7,967 nt of DNA from Desulfobacterales bacterium. Its GTDB lineage: Bacteria > Desulfobacterota > Desulfobacteria > Desulfobacterales > ETH-SRB1. Both the position numbers and the translations under genes were made by a program. Positions 1 through 7,530 of this stretch are shown piece after piece. Within the stretch, counting starts at the first letter, position 1, and the number at the start of each line of letters is the position of its first letter. Under the pieces are notes generated by a model. That model searched no databases, had not been told where the DNA came from, and worked only from the letters and a program-made list of their open reading frames with translations. The stretch is taken from positions 1-7,967 of the forward strand of contig DAOVDN010000043.1 of NCBI GenBank assembly GCA_030669465.1, written 5' to 3'.

Positions 1-939
1 GTTCCTGTAATACCGACCGGATCCCTTGGGCTAGACAAAGCGCTTGGCGTGGGAGGGCTCCCCAGGGGCAGGGTGATCGAGATTTTCGGTCCGGAATCAT
101 CCGGCAAAACAACCCTTGCGCTTCACGCTGTTGCCGAGGCGCAGCGGCAAGGCGGAATTGTCGCTTTTGTCGATGCCGAGCATGCCCTCGACACTTCATA
201 TGCCAAGAAGCTTGGTGTCGATTGTGACGAACTTTTGGTTGCCCAGCCCGATACAGGAGAACAGGCACTTGAAATTACCGATATGCTTATAAGAAGCGGA
301 GCAATGGATATTGTGGTTATTGACTCGGTTGCAGCGCTTGTTCCCAGAGCGGAAATAGAAGGTGAGATGGGAGATTCGCACATGGGGCTTCAGGCAAGAC
401 TTATGTCCCAGGCGTTAAGAAAGCTGACCGGCACAATAAGCAAAACCATGACCTCACTCATTTTTATTAACCAGATCCGCATGAAAATAGGCGTTGTATT
501 CGGAAACCCGGAGACAACTACCGGAGGCAATGCGTTGAAGTTTTATTCTTCGGTCAGGCTCGATATCCGGCGTATAGGCGCTATCAAGGATGGTCAGGAC
601 ATTGTAGGAAACCGGACAAGGGTGAAAGTTGTCAAAAACAAGATGGCTCCTCCTTTTAAGGAGGCTGAATTCGACATCATGTACGGTGAAGGAATATCGC
701 GAACCGGAGACCTTCTTGACGTTGGTGTTGATGCAGGCATAATTGACAAAAGCGGTTCATGGTATTCTTATGATGGGGAACGAATAGGCCAGGGCCGTGA
801 AAACGTAAAGAAATTCTTAACGGAAAATCCCGATATCTACGATTCTATATCTGCCGAACTAAAAGACACCCTCGGTCTTTCCAAAGACAAAGAAGGTGAC
901 AGTTCAGCTAAGGCACAAAAGCCCAAAGAAGGGATATGA
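1..939 (+). CDS. recA: RecA recombinase, 5'-truncated by window edge
   Basis: RecA is the ATP-dependent strand-exchange protein of homologous recombination and the co-protease that triggers LexA cleavage. The reading frame is open from base 1, so the gene enters from outside; the internal ATG at 49 is not the start. Aligned by eye with E. coli RecA, about 36 N-terminal residues are missing. In the 312 residues present, Walker A is GPESSGKTT (30-38), the catalytic Glu is E60 in DAEHALD, and Walker B ends at D108 in VVIDSVAAL. The L1 region is [16 protein letters not shown] (118-133), and the L2 region has [10 protein letters not shown] followed by [16 protein letters not shown]. The C-terminal tail is lysine- and glutamate-mixed (ending KAQKPKEGI) rather than strongly acidic as in E. 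coli. alaS follows 22 bases later. Any LexA box or promoter lies outside the window. Identification is certain. Confidence 0.98.
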   Translation, partial: VPVIPTGSLGLDKALGVGGLPRGRVIEIFGPESSGKTTLALHAVAEAQRQGGIVAFVDAEHALDTSYAKKLGVDCDELLVAQPDTGEQALEITDMLIRSGAMDIVVIDSVAALVPRAEIEGEMGDSHMGLQARLMSQALRKLTGTISKTMTSLIFINQIRMKIGVVFGNPETTTGGNALKFYSSVRLDIRRIGAIKDGQDIVGNRTRVKVVKNKMAPPFKEAEFDIMYGEGISRTGDLLDVGVDAGIIDKSGSWYSYDGERIGQGRENVKKFLTENPDIYDSISAELKDTLGLSKDKEGDSSAKAQKPKEGI

Positions 940-951
940 TTAATAAATTAT

Positions 952-955
952 GGAG
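952..955 (+). promoter_or_regulatory. Shine-Dalgarno site fixing the alaS start
   Basis: GGAG lies 6 bases before the ATG at 962, ideal spacing. The earlier in-frame ATG at 950 would place this GGAG inside its own first codons, and the nearest purine tract before it (AAGAAGGG, about 926-933) is too far away. The start at 962 also gives the family-like N-terminus MTGNEIRRQFLEYF. Confidence 0.75.
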
Positions 956-961
956 CCATTA

Positions 962-3589
962 ATGACAGGCAATGAAATACGCAGACAATTTCTTGAATAT
1001 TTTAAAAAGCATAATCACAAGATTGTAAGGAGCTCATCCCTTGTCCCCCAAAATGATCCTACACTTTTGTTTACCAATGCAGGAATGGTGCAGTTTAAGC
1101 GCACCTTCCTCGGCGAGGAAAAAAGAGACTACGTAAAAGCGGCAACATCTCAGAAATGCGTACGCGCCGGAGGAAAGCACAATGATCTTGAAAATGTAGG
1201 CTATACTGCCAAGCATCATACTTTTTTCGAGATGCTGGGCAACTTCTCTTTTGGTGATTACTTTAAGGAAAAAGCAATTGAGTTTGCGTGGGATCTGCTT
1301 GTCAATGGATATTGCCTGCCAAAAGACAAATTATGGATTACAATCTATCTTGACGACGATGAGGCATACAATCTCTGGCATAAGAATATTGGTGTGCCTG
1401 AAGACCGGATTGTGCGGTTTGGAGAAAAGGATAATTTCTGGTCAATGGGTGATACCGGCCCGTGTGGGCCGTGCAGCGAAATACATATTGACCGGGGAAA
1501 GGAATTCGGATGTGGCAAACCGGATTGCATGGTTGGATGTGAATGCGACAGATACCTTGAAATCTGGAACCTGGTTTTCATGCAGTTCAACCGCGATCCT
1601 TCAGGTGAGATAAATCCCCTTCCAAAACCCAGCATCGATACAGGGATGGGCCTTGAACGGATAGCTTCAGTTGTCCAGAATGTACCAACAAATTATGAGA
1701 CAGATCTTCTCATTCCGATAATAAGGAAAACCGAAAGTCTCTCTGAAAAGCGCCTCGGAGATTCTTCTGAGGCTGATATAGCCATGAAGGTAATCGCAGA
1801 CCACAGCAGGGCTGCGGCATTTCTCATAGGCGACGGGATACTCCCCTCTAACGAAGGAAAAGGATATGTACTGCGCCGTATTATGCGCAGAGCTATCCGC
1901 TACGGACGTAATATAGGTCTCACCAGGCCGTTTCTTCATAAAACCGCGGGCACGGTCTTTGATATCATGAAATCCGCCTATCCCGAGCTTTCAGATGCTG
2001 CAACTTTCATTACCAATGTAATAAAAAATGAAGAGATCAGGTTTTCAGAAACTCTGGATAACGGCCTGAAACTTTTAAACGATACCCTTTCAGATATGAA
2101 GATAAAAGGCATCTCAGTCGTGCCGGGCCATTTAATATTCAAACTATACGACACATACGGATTCCCGGTCGATATTGTAAGGGATGTAGTCAGAGATGAA
2201 AAAATGATGCTCGATATGGAGGGTTTTGATGCCGGCATGGAAGAACAGCGCGCTAAATCCAGGTCTGTTGTAGCATTTTTCAATGTCAGCGATGCTTACA
2301 AAAACCTTTCGGCAAAAGGGATAAAACCGAGGTTCACAGGTTATGATAGTCTTTCATGTGACTCAAAAGTCCTTGTTCTTGTAGAAAACGGCAATGAAGT
2401 TCGAGAAGCGGCATGCGGAAACAGTGTTGAGATTGTAACGGAAGTTACACCATTTTACGGTGAAGCAGGAGGACAGGCCGGAGATACAGGAAGAATAACC
2501 AGCAAAAGCAAAAATCTTGATATACTGATTTCCGATACAATCAAGGATCCCACGGGGATTATAATACACAAAGGTAAAATCATTTCAGGAAGCATTAAAA
2601 AGGGGGAAAGAGTAACGCTTGCCGTTGACAGTATAAAGCGTGAGGCTACCGCCCGCAACCATACTGCCACCCATATACTCCATTCTGTCCTGCGCCGGGT
2701 TCTTGGGGATCATGTAAAACAGGCAGGTTCACTTGTAGCGCCGGACAGACTCCGCTTCGATTTTACCCATTTTTCTCAGGTTGATACTGAAACGTTAAAT
2801 AGAATTGAAACGCTGGTAAACGAACGGATACGCGAAAACATAACTGTTGAAACCATTGAGATGGATGCCGAAGAAGCATTTAAATCAGGTGCCACAGCGC
2901 TCTTTGAAGAAAAATATGGAGACCGGGTCAGAGTTGTCTCGCTTGCCTCTTTCAGCAAAGAACTTTGCGGAGGAACGCATACAGACAGAACCGGCAGCAT
3001 CGGCCTTTTTAAGATAATCGGAGAATCGAGCATAGCATCAGGAGTAAGAAGGATTGAGGCCCTAACTGCCGGGCCTGCATTGGCATACACACAAAACACC
3101 TCTAAAATATTACAGGATACAGCCCGTCTGATCAAAGAAAAACCGGAAGCTATTACGCAGAAGGTTGAGAAAATTCTTGCTTCACACAAGTCCATTGAAA
3201 AAGAGATGGAAAAATTAAAGAGAGTAATTGCTTCCAAATCAGCAGATAATATCGAAGATGAGATTAAAACGATAAGCGGAATTAAGGTTCTTGTAAAAAA
3301 GGTCTCGGTTGACTCGCCTGCAGCTCTCAGAGACCTGGCCGACAAGTTTAAGGATAGGATAGAGTCGGGCATCATTGTACTTGGATGCAGTGCGAAATCC
3401 AAGGTGTTTCTTGTTGTTCTGGTCACAAAGGATCTTACGACTCGGTTCAATGCCGGAAACATTGTAAAACAGATTGCTGTTGTAGTTGGCGGCGGCGGCG
3501 GCGGAAGACCTGATATGGCCCAGGCCGGTGGAACAAAGCCCGAAAAACTTGATCAGGCTCTTGATAAGGCTTATGAATTGGTTGAGTAG
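962..3589 (+). CDS. alaS: Alanyl-tRNA synthetase (AlaRS)
   Basis: AlaRS is a cytoplasmic class IIc synthetase that charges tRNA-Ala and hydrolyses mischarged Ser/Gly-tRNA-Ala. The 875 residues match the family length. The N-terminal aminoacylation core has SSSLVPQNDPTLLFTNAGM (24-42), the motif 2 region around RAGGKHNDLENVGYTAKHHT (68-87), GPCGPCSEI (166-174) and motif 3 GMGLERI (228-234). An insert carries four cysteines (C184, C189, C193, C195) just before DRYLEIWN, possibly a metal knuckle. The editing domain has the zinc ligands H567 and H571 (HTATHILH) and C669 and H673 (CGGTH). The C-Ala domain ends with the six-glycine motif then RPDMAQAGG (843-857), encoded by five GGC codons and a GGA. 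All key residues are present. The start at 962 is preferred over 950. It is probably co-transcribed with recA. Confidence 0.97.
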   Translation: MTGNEIRRQFLEYFKKHNHKIVRSSSLVPQNDPTLLFTNAGMVQFKRTFLGEEKRDYVKAATSQKCVRAGGKHNDLENVGYTAKHHTFFEMLGNFSFGDYFKEKAIEFAWDLLVNGYCLPKDKLWITIYLDDDEAYNLWHKNIGVPEDRIVRFGEKDNFWSMGDTGPCGPCSEIHIDRGKEFGCGKPDCMVGCECDRYLEIWNLVFMQFNRDPSGEINPLPKPSIDTGMGLERIASVVQNVPTNYETDLLIPIIRKTESLSEKRLGDSSEADIAMKVIADHSRAAAFLIGDGILPSNEGKGYVLRRIMRRAIRYGRNIGLTRPFLHKTAGTVFDIMKSAYPELSDAATFITNVIKNEEIRFSETLDNGLKLLNDTLSDMKIKGISVVPGHLIFKLYDTYGFPVDIVRDVVRDEKMMLDMEGFDAGMEEQRAKSRSVVAFFNVSDAYKNLSAKGIKPRFTGYDSLSCDSKVLVLVENGNEVREAACGNSVEIVTEVTPFYGEAGGQAGDTGRITSKSKNLDILISDTIKDPTGIIIHKGKIISGSIKKGERVTLAVDSIKREATARNHTATHILHSVLRRVLGDHVKQAGSLVAPDRLRFDFTHFSQVDTETLNRIETLVNERIRENITVETIEMDAEEAFKSGATALFEEKYGDRVRVVSLASFSKELCGGTHTDRTGSIGLFKIIGESSIASGVRRIEALTAGPALAYTQNTSKILQDTARLIKEKPEAITQKVEKILASHKSIEKEMEKLKRVIASKSADNIEDEIKTISGIKVLVKKVSVDSPAALRDLADKFKDRIESGIIVLGCSAKSKVFLVVLVTKDLTTRFNAGNIVKQIAVVVGGGGGGRPDMAQAGGTKPEKLDQALDKAYELVE

Positions 3590-3697
3590 TCGAGTGGGAA
3601 ATTGGTCAAGGCACCTTAATATACTTTAGGCGCTTTTTGCCCATCTATCCTATGGTACCAAATTCATTAGGCAAAAAAGGAAATTTCTATACTACTT
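3590..3697. other. alaS-hisC spacer with inverted repeat and -10-like box
   Basis: This 108-base gap has no ORF. It holds an 8-bp inverted repeat, TTTTTGCC (3634-3641) and GGCAAAAA (3670-3677), around a 28-base loop that contains the palindrome GGTACC. It does not look like a classical terminator because no T tract follows the right arm. A -10-like TATACT lies at 3688-3693, only 4 bases before the hisC ATG. The purine-rich AAAAAAGGAAA ends about 14 bases before the ATG, too far for a normal Shine-Dalgarno site. I cannot identify a convincing -35 box. Confidence 0.4.
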
Positions 3698-4786
3698 ATG
3701 AACTTATCAGTCCCTGACTATATATTATCAATAAAACCGTATTCTCCTGGAAAGCCTCTCGAAGAACTTGAAAGGGAATATGGTATTAGCGATTCCATAA
3801 AACTTGCTTCCAATGAAAACCCTCTTGGCCCTTCTCCAATGGCTGCAAAGGCTATCCGATGCGCCATAGAAAAACTTAATCGCTATCCTGATGGGAGCGG
3901 TCATGATCTTATAAAAAGAATTTCAGAAAAGCTGGGAGTCGGACCTGAAAATATAGTTTTAGGAAACGGTTCTGATGAAATTATAGGAATGCTTGCACGT
4001 GTATTTCTTCGACCCGGTGATGAGGCGATCTTGCCGCAGCCCTCATTTCTTATGTACGATATAATGGTCCGCTGCGCCGGAGCAGCACCTGTATATATTC
4101 CCTTAAAATCGTTTTCAATCGACTTGGGCGGGATTAAAGACAGAATTACTTCCAAAACACGAATGGTTTTTGTGTGCAATCCCAATAACCCTACAGGAAC
4201 AGTTGTATCAAAAAAAGATTTTGGAAACTTTCTGGAAAGCATTCCTCAGCAGGTTGTTGTTGTAGTAGACGAAGCATATATCGAATTTGTACGGGATGAA
4301 AATTGCGCCGGCAGCATCGATTATCTTGATTCCGACAGAGCTCTAATTACACTTCGCACCTTTTCCAAGGCATATGGCCTGGCCGGCCTTAGAATCGGCT
4401 ACGGTGTTATGCCGGAAGAAATAACAGGTCTGCTGAACAGGGTGAGGCAGCCGTTTAATGCAAACTTGCTGGCCCAGGTTGGAGCGTGCGCGGCTCTTAA
4501 AGACGAAACTTTCTTAAAAAAGACCATAAGTCTGGTTCATGAAGGTCTGGATTTTTTGTATAATTCCTTAGACAGGCTCGGAATTAAATATTTTCCAACA
4601 CAGGCAAACTTTTTTCTCATAGACGTTGGAAAAGACGCTGATGAAGTTTTTGAAAGCATGCTCAGGCAGGGTGTTATTGTACGGTCCATGAAATCATATG
4701 GATATCCTGAGTATATCAGAGTTAATGTTGGGCTTGCCGAGGAGAATGTTCGTTTTATAAAAGCCCTTGAAAAGGTAATTTTATGA
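3698..4786 (+). CDS. hisC: Histidinol-phosphate aminotransferase
   Basis: HisC is a PLP-dependent class I/II (fold type I) aminotransferase that converts imidazole acetol phosphate and glutamate to histidinol phosphate in histidine synthesis; some homologues also act on aromatic amino acids. The 362 residues are the usual length. Visible motifs are ASNENPLGPSP (37-47), NPNNPTG (161-167), DEAYIEF with D191 and Y194 as the PLP-ring contacts, TFSKAYGLAGLRIGYG with K224 as the Schiff-base lysine and R232 as a phosphate-binding residue, and R341 in YIRVNVG as the likely substrate carboxylate ligand. The start gives the family-typical NLSVPDYILSIKPY, but no Shine-Dalgarno site is well placed. No other his gene is nearby, so hisC is separated from any his operon. 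Its stop overlaps the cmk start (ATGA). Substrate preference between histidinol-phosphate and aromatic substrates cannot be settled from sequence. Confidence 0.93.
   Translation: MNLSVPDYILSIKPYSPGKPLEELEREYGISDSIKLASNENPLGPSPMAAKAIRCAIEKLNRYPDGSGHDLIKRISEKLGVGPENIVLGNGSDEIIGMLARVFLRPGDEAILPQPSFLMYDIMVRCAGAAPVYIPLKSFSIDLGGIKDRITSKTRMVFVCNPNNPTGTVVSKKDFGNFLESIPQQVVVVVDEAYIEFVRDENCAGSIDYLDSDRALITLRTFSKAYGLAGLRIGYGVMPEEITGLLNRVRQPFNANLLAQVGACAALKDETFLKKTISLVHEGLDFLYNSLDRLGIKYFPTQANFFLIDVGKDADEVFESMLRQGVIVRSMKSYGYPEYIRVNVGLAEENVRFIKALEKVIL
4771..4786 (+). promoter_or_regulatory. Translational coupling site hisC/cmk
   Basis: AAAGG at 4771-4775, within the last hisC codons, lies 7 bases before the cmk ATG at 4783. 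The hisC TGA (4784-4786) overlaps that ATG as ATGA. Ribosomes ending hisC can therefore restart on cmk directly, which implies one transcript. Confidence 0.7.
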
Positions 4787-5454
4787 AACCTCTCATTATT
4801 ACAATAGATGGCCCTGCTGGTGCCGGCAAAACGACGGTAAGCCGGATTCTTGCAGATCGCCTTGGTTATAGATATGTTGATACAGGCGCTCTTTACAGGG
4901 GCGTTGCATTTGAAGCAAAATCGGCAGGCTTGAGCCAAAATGATGATATCGGCCTTGAGAAGCTATGCAGCGGCCTGAACATGAAATTTGTACAAGGTGA
5001 AAAAGGGCCGCGTCTTTTATCAAATTATTCAGATATTACAGATCAGATCCGGACCCCTGAAATAACAATGCTCGCCTCAGCAGTTTCCGCAAGACCCGTT
5101 GTAAGAAAGTATCTTCTGGATGTTCAAAGAGATATGGCAGGGGAGAAAGGACTTGTGTTCGAAGGGCGTGACATGGGTACCGTTGTGTTCCCTGATGCTG
5201 ATGTAAAGTTTTTTCTGGATGCATCCCACAAAATAAGGGCTCTCAGACGCTACAAAGAACTAACATCGAAAACCTCTCAAACTCTAGAGGAAGTTGAAGC
5301 AGATATTAAACGTCGAGATGAAAACGACAGCACAAGAAATCTGGCTCCATTAAAACCGGCCGACAATGCAATAATAATAGATTCCACTAATCTTTCTGTT
5401 AAAGAGGTGGTCGAATTGATGCTGTCTTATTTGATTGAGGAATTTGGGAATTGA
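4783..5454 (+). CDS. cmk: Cytidylate kinase (CMP kinase)
   Basis: Cmk transfers phosphate from ATP to CMP or dCMP, making CDP/dCDP for RNA, DNA and phospholipid precursors in the cytoplasm. The 223 residues match the bacterial short form. The P-loop is GPAGAGKTT (10-18), followed by the nucleoside-binding DTGALYRG (33-40). SARPVVRKYLLDVQRDMA (102-119) belongs to the bacterial CMP-binding insert. EGRDMGTVVFPDAD (127-140) is the Cmk signature. RRDENDSTRNLAPLKPADNA (177-196) is the lid and substrate-contact segment with the conserved arginines and aspartates. The C-terminus ends in an octamer repeat that contains the stop codon, so the last residues may be variable between strains. cmk is coupled to hisC upstream and rpsA lies 228 bases downstream. 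Confidence 0.96.
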   Translation: MKPLIITIDGPAGAGKTTVSRILADRLGYRYVDTGALYRGVAFEAKSAGLSQNDDIGLEKLCSGLNMKFVQGEKGPRLLSNYSDITDQIRTPEITMLASAVSARPVVRKYLLDVQRDMAGEKGLVFEGRDMGTVVFPDADVKFFLDASHKIRALRRYKELTSKTSQTLEEVEADIKRRDENDSTRNLAPLKPADNAIIIDSTNLSVKEVVELMLSYLIEEFGN

Positions 5455-5474
5455 GGGATTGAGGGATTGAGGGT
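5451..5474 (+). repeat. Tandem octamer repeat (TTGAGGGA) x3
   Basis: Three consecutive 8-base units start at 5451, 5459 and 5467; the first two are identical and the third ends in T instead of A. The cmk stop TGA (5452-5454) is part of the first unit. The preceding cmk bases (TTGATTGAGGAATTTGGGAA) look like degenerate relatives of the unit. It resembles a simple-sequence expansion prone to slipped-strand change. Confidence 0.8.
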
Positions 5475-5502
5475 ATGAATTTTAAGAAAATTATATTATA
5501 AT

Positions 5503-5526
5503 CTTGGTGTCTTAGTGTCTTTGTGG
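5503..5526 (+). repeat. Degenerate tandem octamer CTTNGTGT x3
   Basis: CTTGGTGT, CTTAGTGT and CTTTGTGG follow each other without gaps, a second 8-base periodicity only 28 bases after the first tract. From memory, similar CTTNGTG strings recur between genes in many environmental bacterial genomes, but I cannot confirm that here. No coding role is visible. Confidence 0.55.
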
Positions 5527-5547
5527 CTGAACTATTACAAATAATCG

Positions 5548-5575
5548 TTGTTTTTTACAAAAAGTATGATATAAA
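5548..5575 (+). promoter_or_regulatory. Candidate sigma-70-type promoter for rpsA
   Basis: TTGTTT (5548-5553) and TATAAA (5570-5575) are separated by 16 bases in a very AT-rich stretch. An overlapping alternative uses the -10-like TATGAT (5565-5570) or the -35-like TTTACA (5554-5559). Transcription from here would begin just before the long hairpin and place it in the rpsA 5' leader. AT richness makes chance matches likely. Confidence 0.35.
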
Positions 5576-5583
5576 AATTAGAT

Positions 5584-5650
5584 TATGCTTTTTCAGGAAT
5601 GAAAATTAAATAACTTGAGCAAAGTTATTTAATTTTCATTCCTTAGCATA
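5584..5650 (+). promoter_or_regulatory. Long perfect hairpin in the rpsA leader
   Basis: A perfect 22-bp inverted repeat pairs 5595-5616 with 5622-5643 around a 5-base loop, GAGCA. After a small internal loop (TTTTC on the left, one T on the right) it extends by 6 bp, TATGCT (5584-5589) with AGCATA (5645-5650). The stem is mostly A-U. No T tract follows the right arm, so it is not a standard intrinsic terminator. Position directly before the rpsA ribosome binding site suggests a leader regulatory structure or RNase processing site; a small mobile palindrome is an alternative. Confidence 0.8.
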
Positions 5651-5663
5651 TAAAAAAATAGGC

Positions 5664-5672
5664 TAAGGGGGT
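5664..5672 (+). promoter_or_regulatory. Very strong Shine-Dalgarno site of rpsA
   Basis: TAAGGGGGT pairs along its full 9 bases with the usual 16S 3' tail, with one G-U wobble. It stands 10 bases before the ATG at 5683, slightly long but usable. It supports this start over the in-frame Met codon at 5833, which has no comparable site. Confidence 0.7.
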
Positions 5673-5682
5673 AGTTTTTTTA

Positions 5683-7503
5683 ATGGAAAATTTAGTTAAG
5701 AACGATGTAACCGAACAATTAAACAAAAATGATTTATCTGATACAGCAGTTACGCAACAAAATGAAAGCTTAAAATCCGATATATCTGTTGACAATGAAT
5801 CATTGAAAGAAGTTCAAAGCTCCGGTGACAGCATGGAAAATTTGATGGATATGTATGAAGAAAGCTTTAAGCGTTTCGAAGAAGGAGAGCTTGTCACCGG
5901 CAGAATAATTTCAGTGGACAAGGATTATGTGCTTGTTGACATCGGCTACAAATCAGAGGGTCAAATACGGATTCAAGAATTCAAAGATGGAGATGGTAAC
6001 ATAAACGCCGAGGTTGGAGACAGTGTAGAGGTGATGGTCGAATACTGGGACGAAGAAGAAGAGCGCGTCATCCTTTCTAAAGAAAAGGCCGCCAAAGTCA
6101 AGGTATGGGAAGATATCAAAAAAACTTACGACAAAGAAGAAACCATCGAAGGCGTTATTTTAAGTCGTGTAAAAGGCGGATTTTCTGTGGATATCGGAGT
6201 TCAGGCCTTTTTGCCTGGCTCGCAGGCGGATTTACGTCCTGTCCGCAATCTTGACGAGCTGGTTGGAAAGAAATTTACCTTCAAAATCTTAAAATATAAT
6301 CGGAAACGAAGCAACATAGTTTTATCAAGACGGGCCATTCTTGAAGAAGAACGTGAATCTAAAAGGGCTGCAACAATAGAATCCATCCATGAAGGGAAAG
6401 TCATTGAAGGAGTGGTAAAGAATATTACTGAATACGGTGTATTTGTTGATCTTGGGGGTGTGGATGGCCTGCTCCATATTACAGACATTTCATGGGGGCG
6501 CGTTAAACATCCTTCCGAGTTTTTTTCAGTCGGCGATAAGATAACTGTAAAAGTCCTTAATTTTGATATTGAGAGAGAAAGGGTTTCATTAGGCATGAAA
6601 CAACTTGCACAAGATCCCTGGCTAACTGCTGCTGAAAAATACACGGTGGGTTCCCGTACAACAGGAAAAATTGTAAGCCTGACGGATTACGGTGCATTCG
6701 TGGAACTGGAAGATGGCATCGAGGGTCTAATTCACGTTTCTGAGATGTCATGGACACGAAAGGTTCGCCATCCTTCCAAAATCGTTTCTGTAGGAGAGAT
6801 GGTTGATACTGTAGTACTTGATATCAAACCTGAAAACAGACGTATCTCCCTTGGCATGAAGCAAGTTGTTCCAAATCCGTGGGATGTAATAAGTGAAAAG
6901 TATCCTGTTGGCACAACTATTGAGGGCAAAATCAAGAACATAACTGATTTTGGTATCTTTGTCGGTATAGACGAAGGTATCGATGGGCTTGTACATATTT
7001 CAGATATCTCATGGACAAAGCGGATAAAACATCCGTCTGAGATATATAACAAAGGGGACATGATCCAGGCTATAGTTCTCGATATTGAAAAGCAAAATGA
7101 AAGGTTCTCCCTGGGTATCAAACAACTGCAGCCGGACCCATGGAAAACTGTAGCTCAGCGCTATGAAGTTGGGAAAAAGATAACCGGCACGGTCACGAAT
7201 ATTACCGATTTTGGAGTTTTTATTGAACTGGAAGAAGGGATAGAAGGACTTGTGCATGTATCCGAGATCAGCAACGAAAAAATAAAAACCCCCGTAGGAA
7301 AATTTAATGTAGGCGATGTCATAACTGCCAGAATCATGAATATCAACGGAGACGAAAGACGGATCGGCCTTTCAATCAAACGGCTTGAGATTGATGATGA
7401 ACAGAGCCTTCTTAACGATTATGTAAATAACATGAAACCGGCAACTTCAACATTTGGAGAAATCTTGCGCGAGAATCTCCAGGATAAGTTGAATGAGAAA
7501 TAG
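5683..7503 (+). CDS. rpsA: 30S ribosomal protein S1
   Basis: S1 binds single-stranded mRNA leaders, often AU-rich, and docks them on the 30S subunit. The 606 residues contain six S1 (OB-fold) domains, at about 67-133, 152-217, 237-305, 322-392, 409-479 and 496-566. Domain 2 carries the ribosome-S1 signature KGGFSVDIGVQAFLPGSQAD. Domains 3-6 repeat the pattern TDFG(V/I)F(V/I)...GL(V/I)H(V/I)S(D/E)(I/M)SW, each followed by about 20 residues and a VSLGMKQ-like end; domain 6 is the most divergent, with ISNEK replacing ISWTK. The protein is about 50 residues longer than E. coli S1 (557), mainly through a hydrophilic N-terminal extension rich in N, S, D, E and Q (residues 1-50). A second MENL begins at residue 51, but the strong ribosome binding site favours residue 1. 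A full six-domain set argues for true S1 rather than a short paralogue. Confidence 0.97.
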   Translation: MENLVKNDVTEQLNKNDLSDTAVTQQNESLKSDISVDNESLKEVQSSGDSMENLMDMYEESFKRFEEGELVTGRIISVDKDYVLVDIGYKSEGQIRIQEFKDGDGNINAEVGDSVEVMVEYWDEEEERVILSKEKAAKVKVWEDIKKTYDKEETIEGVILSRVKGGFSVDIGVQAFLPGSQADLRPVRNLDELVGKKFTFKILKYNRKRSNIVLSRRAILEEERESKRAATIESIHEGKVIEGVVKNITEYGVFVDLGGVDGLLHITDISWGRVKHPSEFFSVGDKITVKVLNFDIERERVSLGMKQLAQDPWLTAAEKYTVGSRTTGKIVSLTDYGAFVELEDGIEGLIHVSEMSWTRKVRHPSKIVSVGEMVDTVVLDIKPENRRISLGMKQVVPNPWDVISEKYPVGTTIEGKIKNITDFGIFVGIDEGIDGLVHISDISWTKRIKHPSEIYNKGDMIQAIVLDIEKQNERFSLGIKQLQPDPWKTVAQRYEVGKKITGTVTNITDFGVFIELEEGIEGLVHVSEISNEKIKTPVGKFNVGDVITARIMNINGDERRIGLSIKRLEIDDEQSLLNDYVNNMKPATSTFGEILRENLQDKLNEK

Positions 7504-7530
7504 CATTATTGTTGATTGAAGGTATTCTAT

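Noticed and set aside
950..961. alaS start at ATG 950 giving four extra residues
   Set aside because: The GGAG needed for initiation lies inside those codons and is ideally spaced for the ATG at 962.
2776..3462. 228-residue open frame antisense to alaS
   Set aside because: It lies wholly inside the conserved alaS coding sequence; its Ser/Leu-rich composition is typical of an antisense shadow.
3488..3505. GGC trinucleotide repeat as an unstable microsatellite
   Set aside because: It encodes the conserved glycine-rich motif of the AlaRS C-terminal domain, so it is explained by protein conservation.
5595..5650. Rho-independent terminator of cmk
   Set aside because: The hairpin is AU-rich and is followed by TTAGCATATAAAA rather than a T tract, on either strand.
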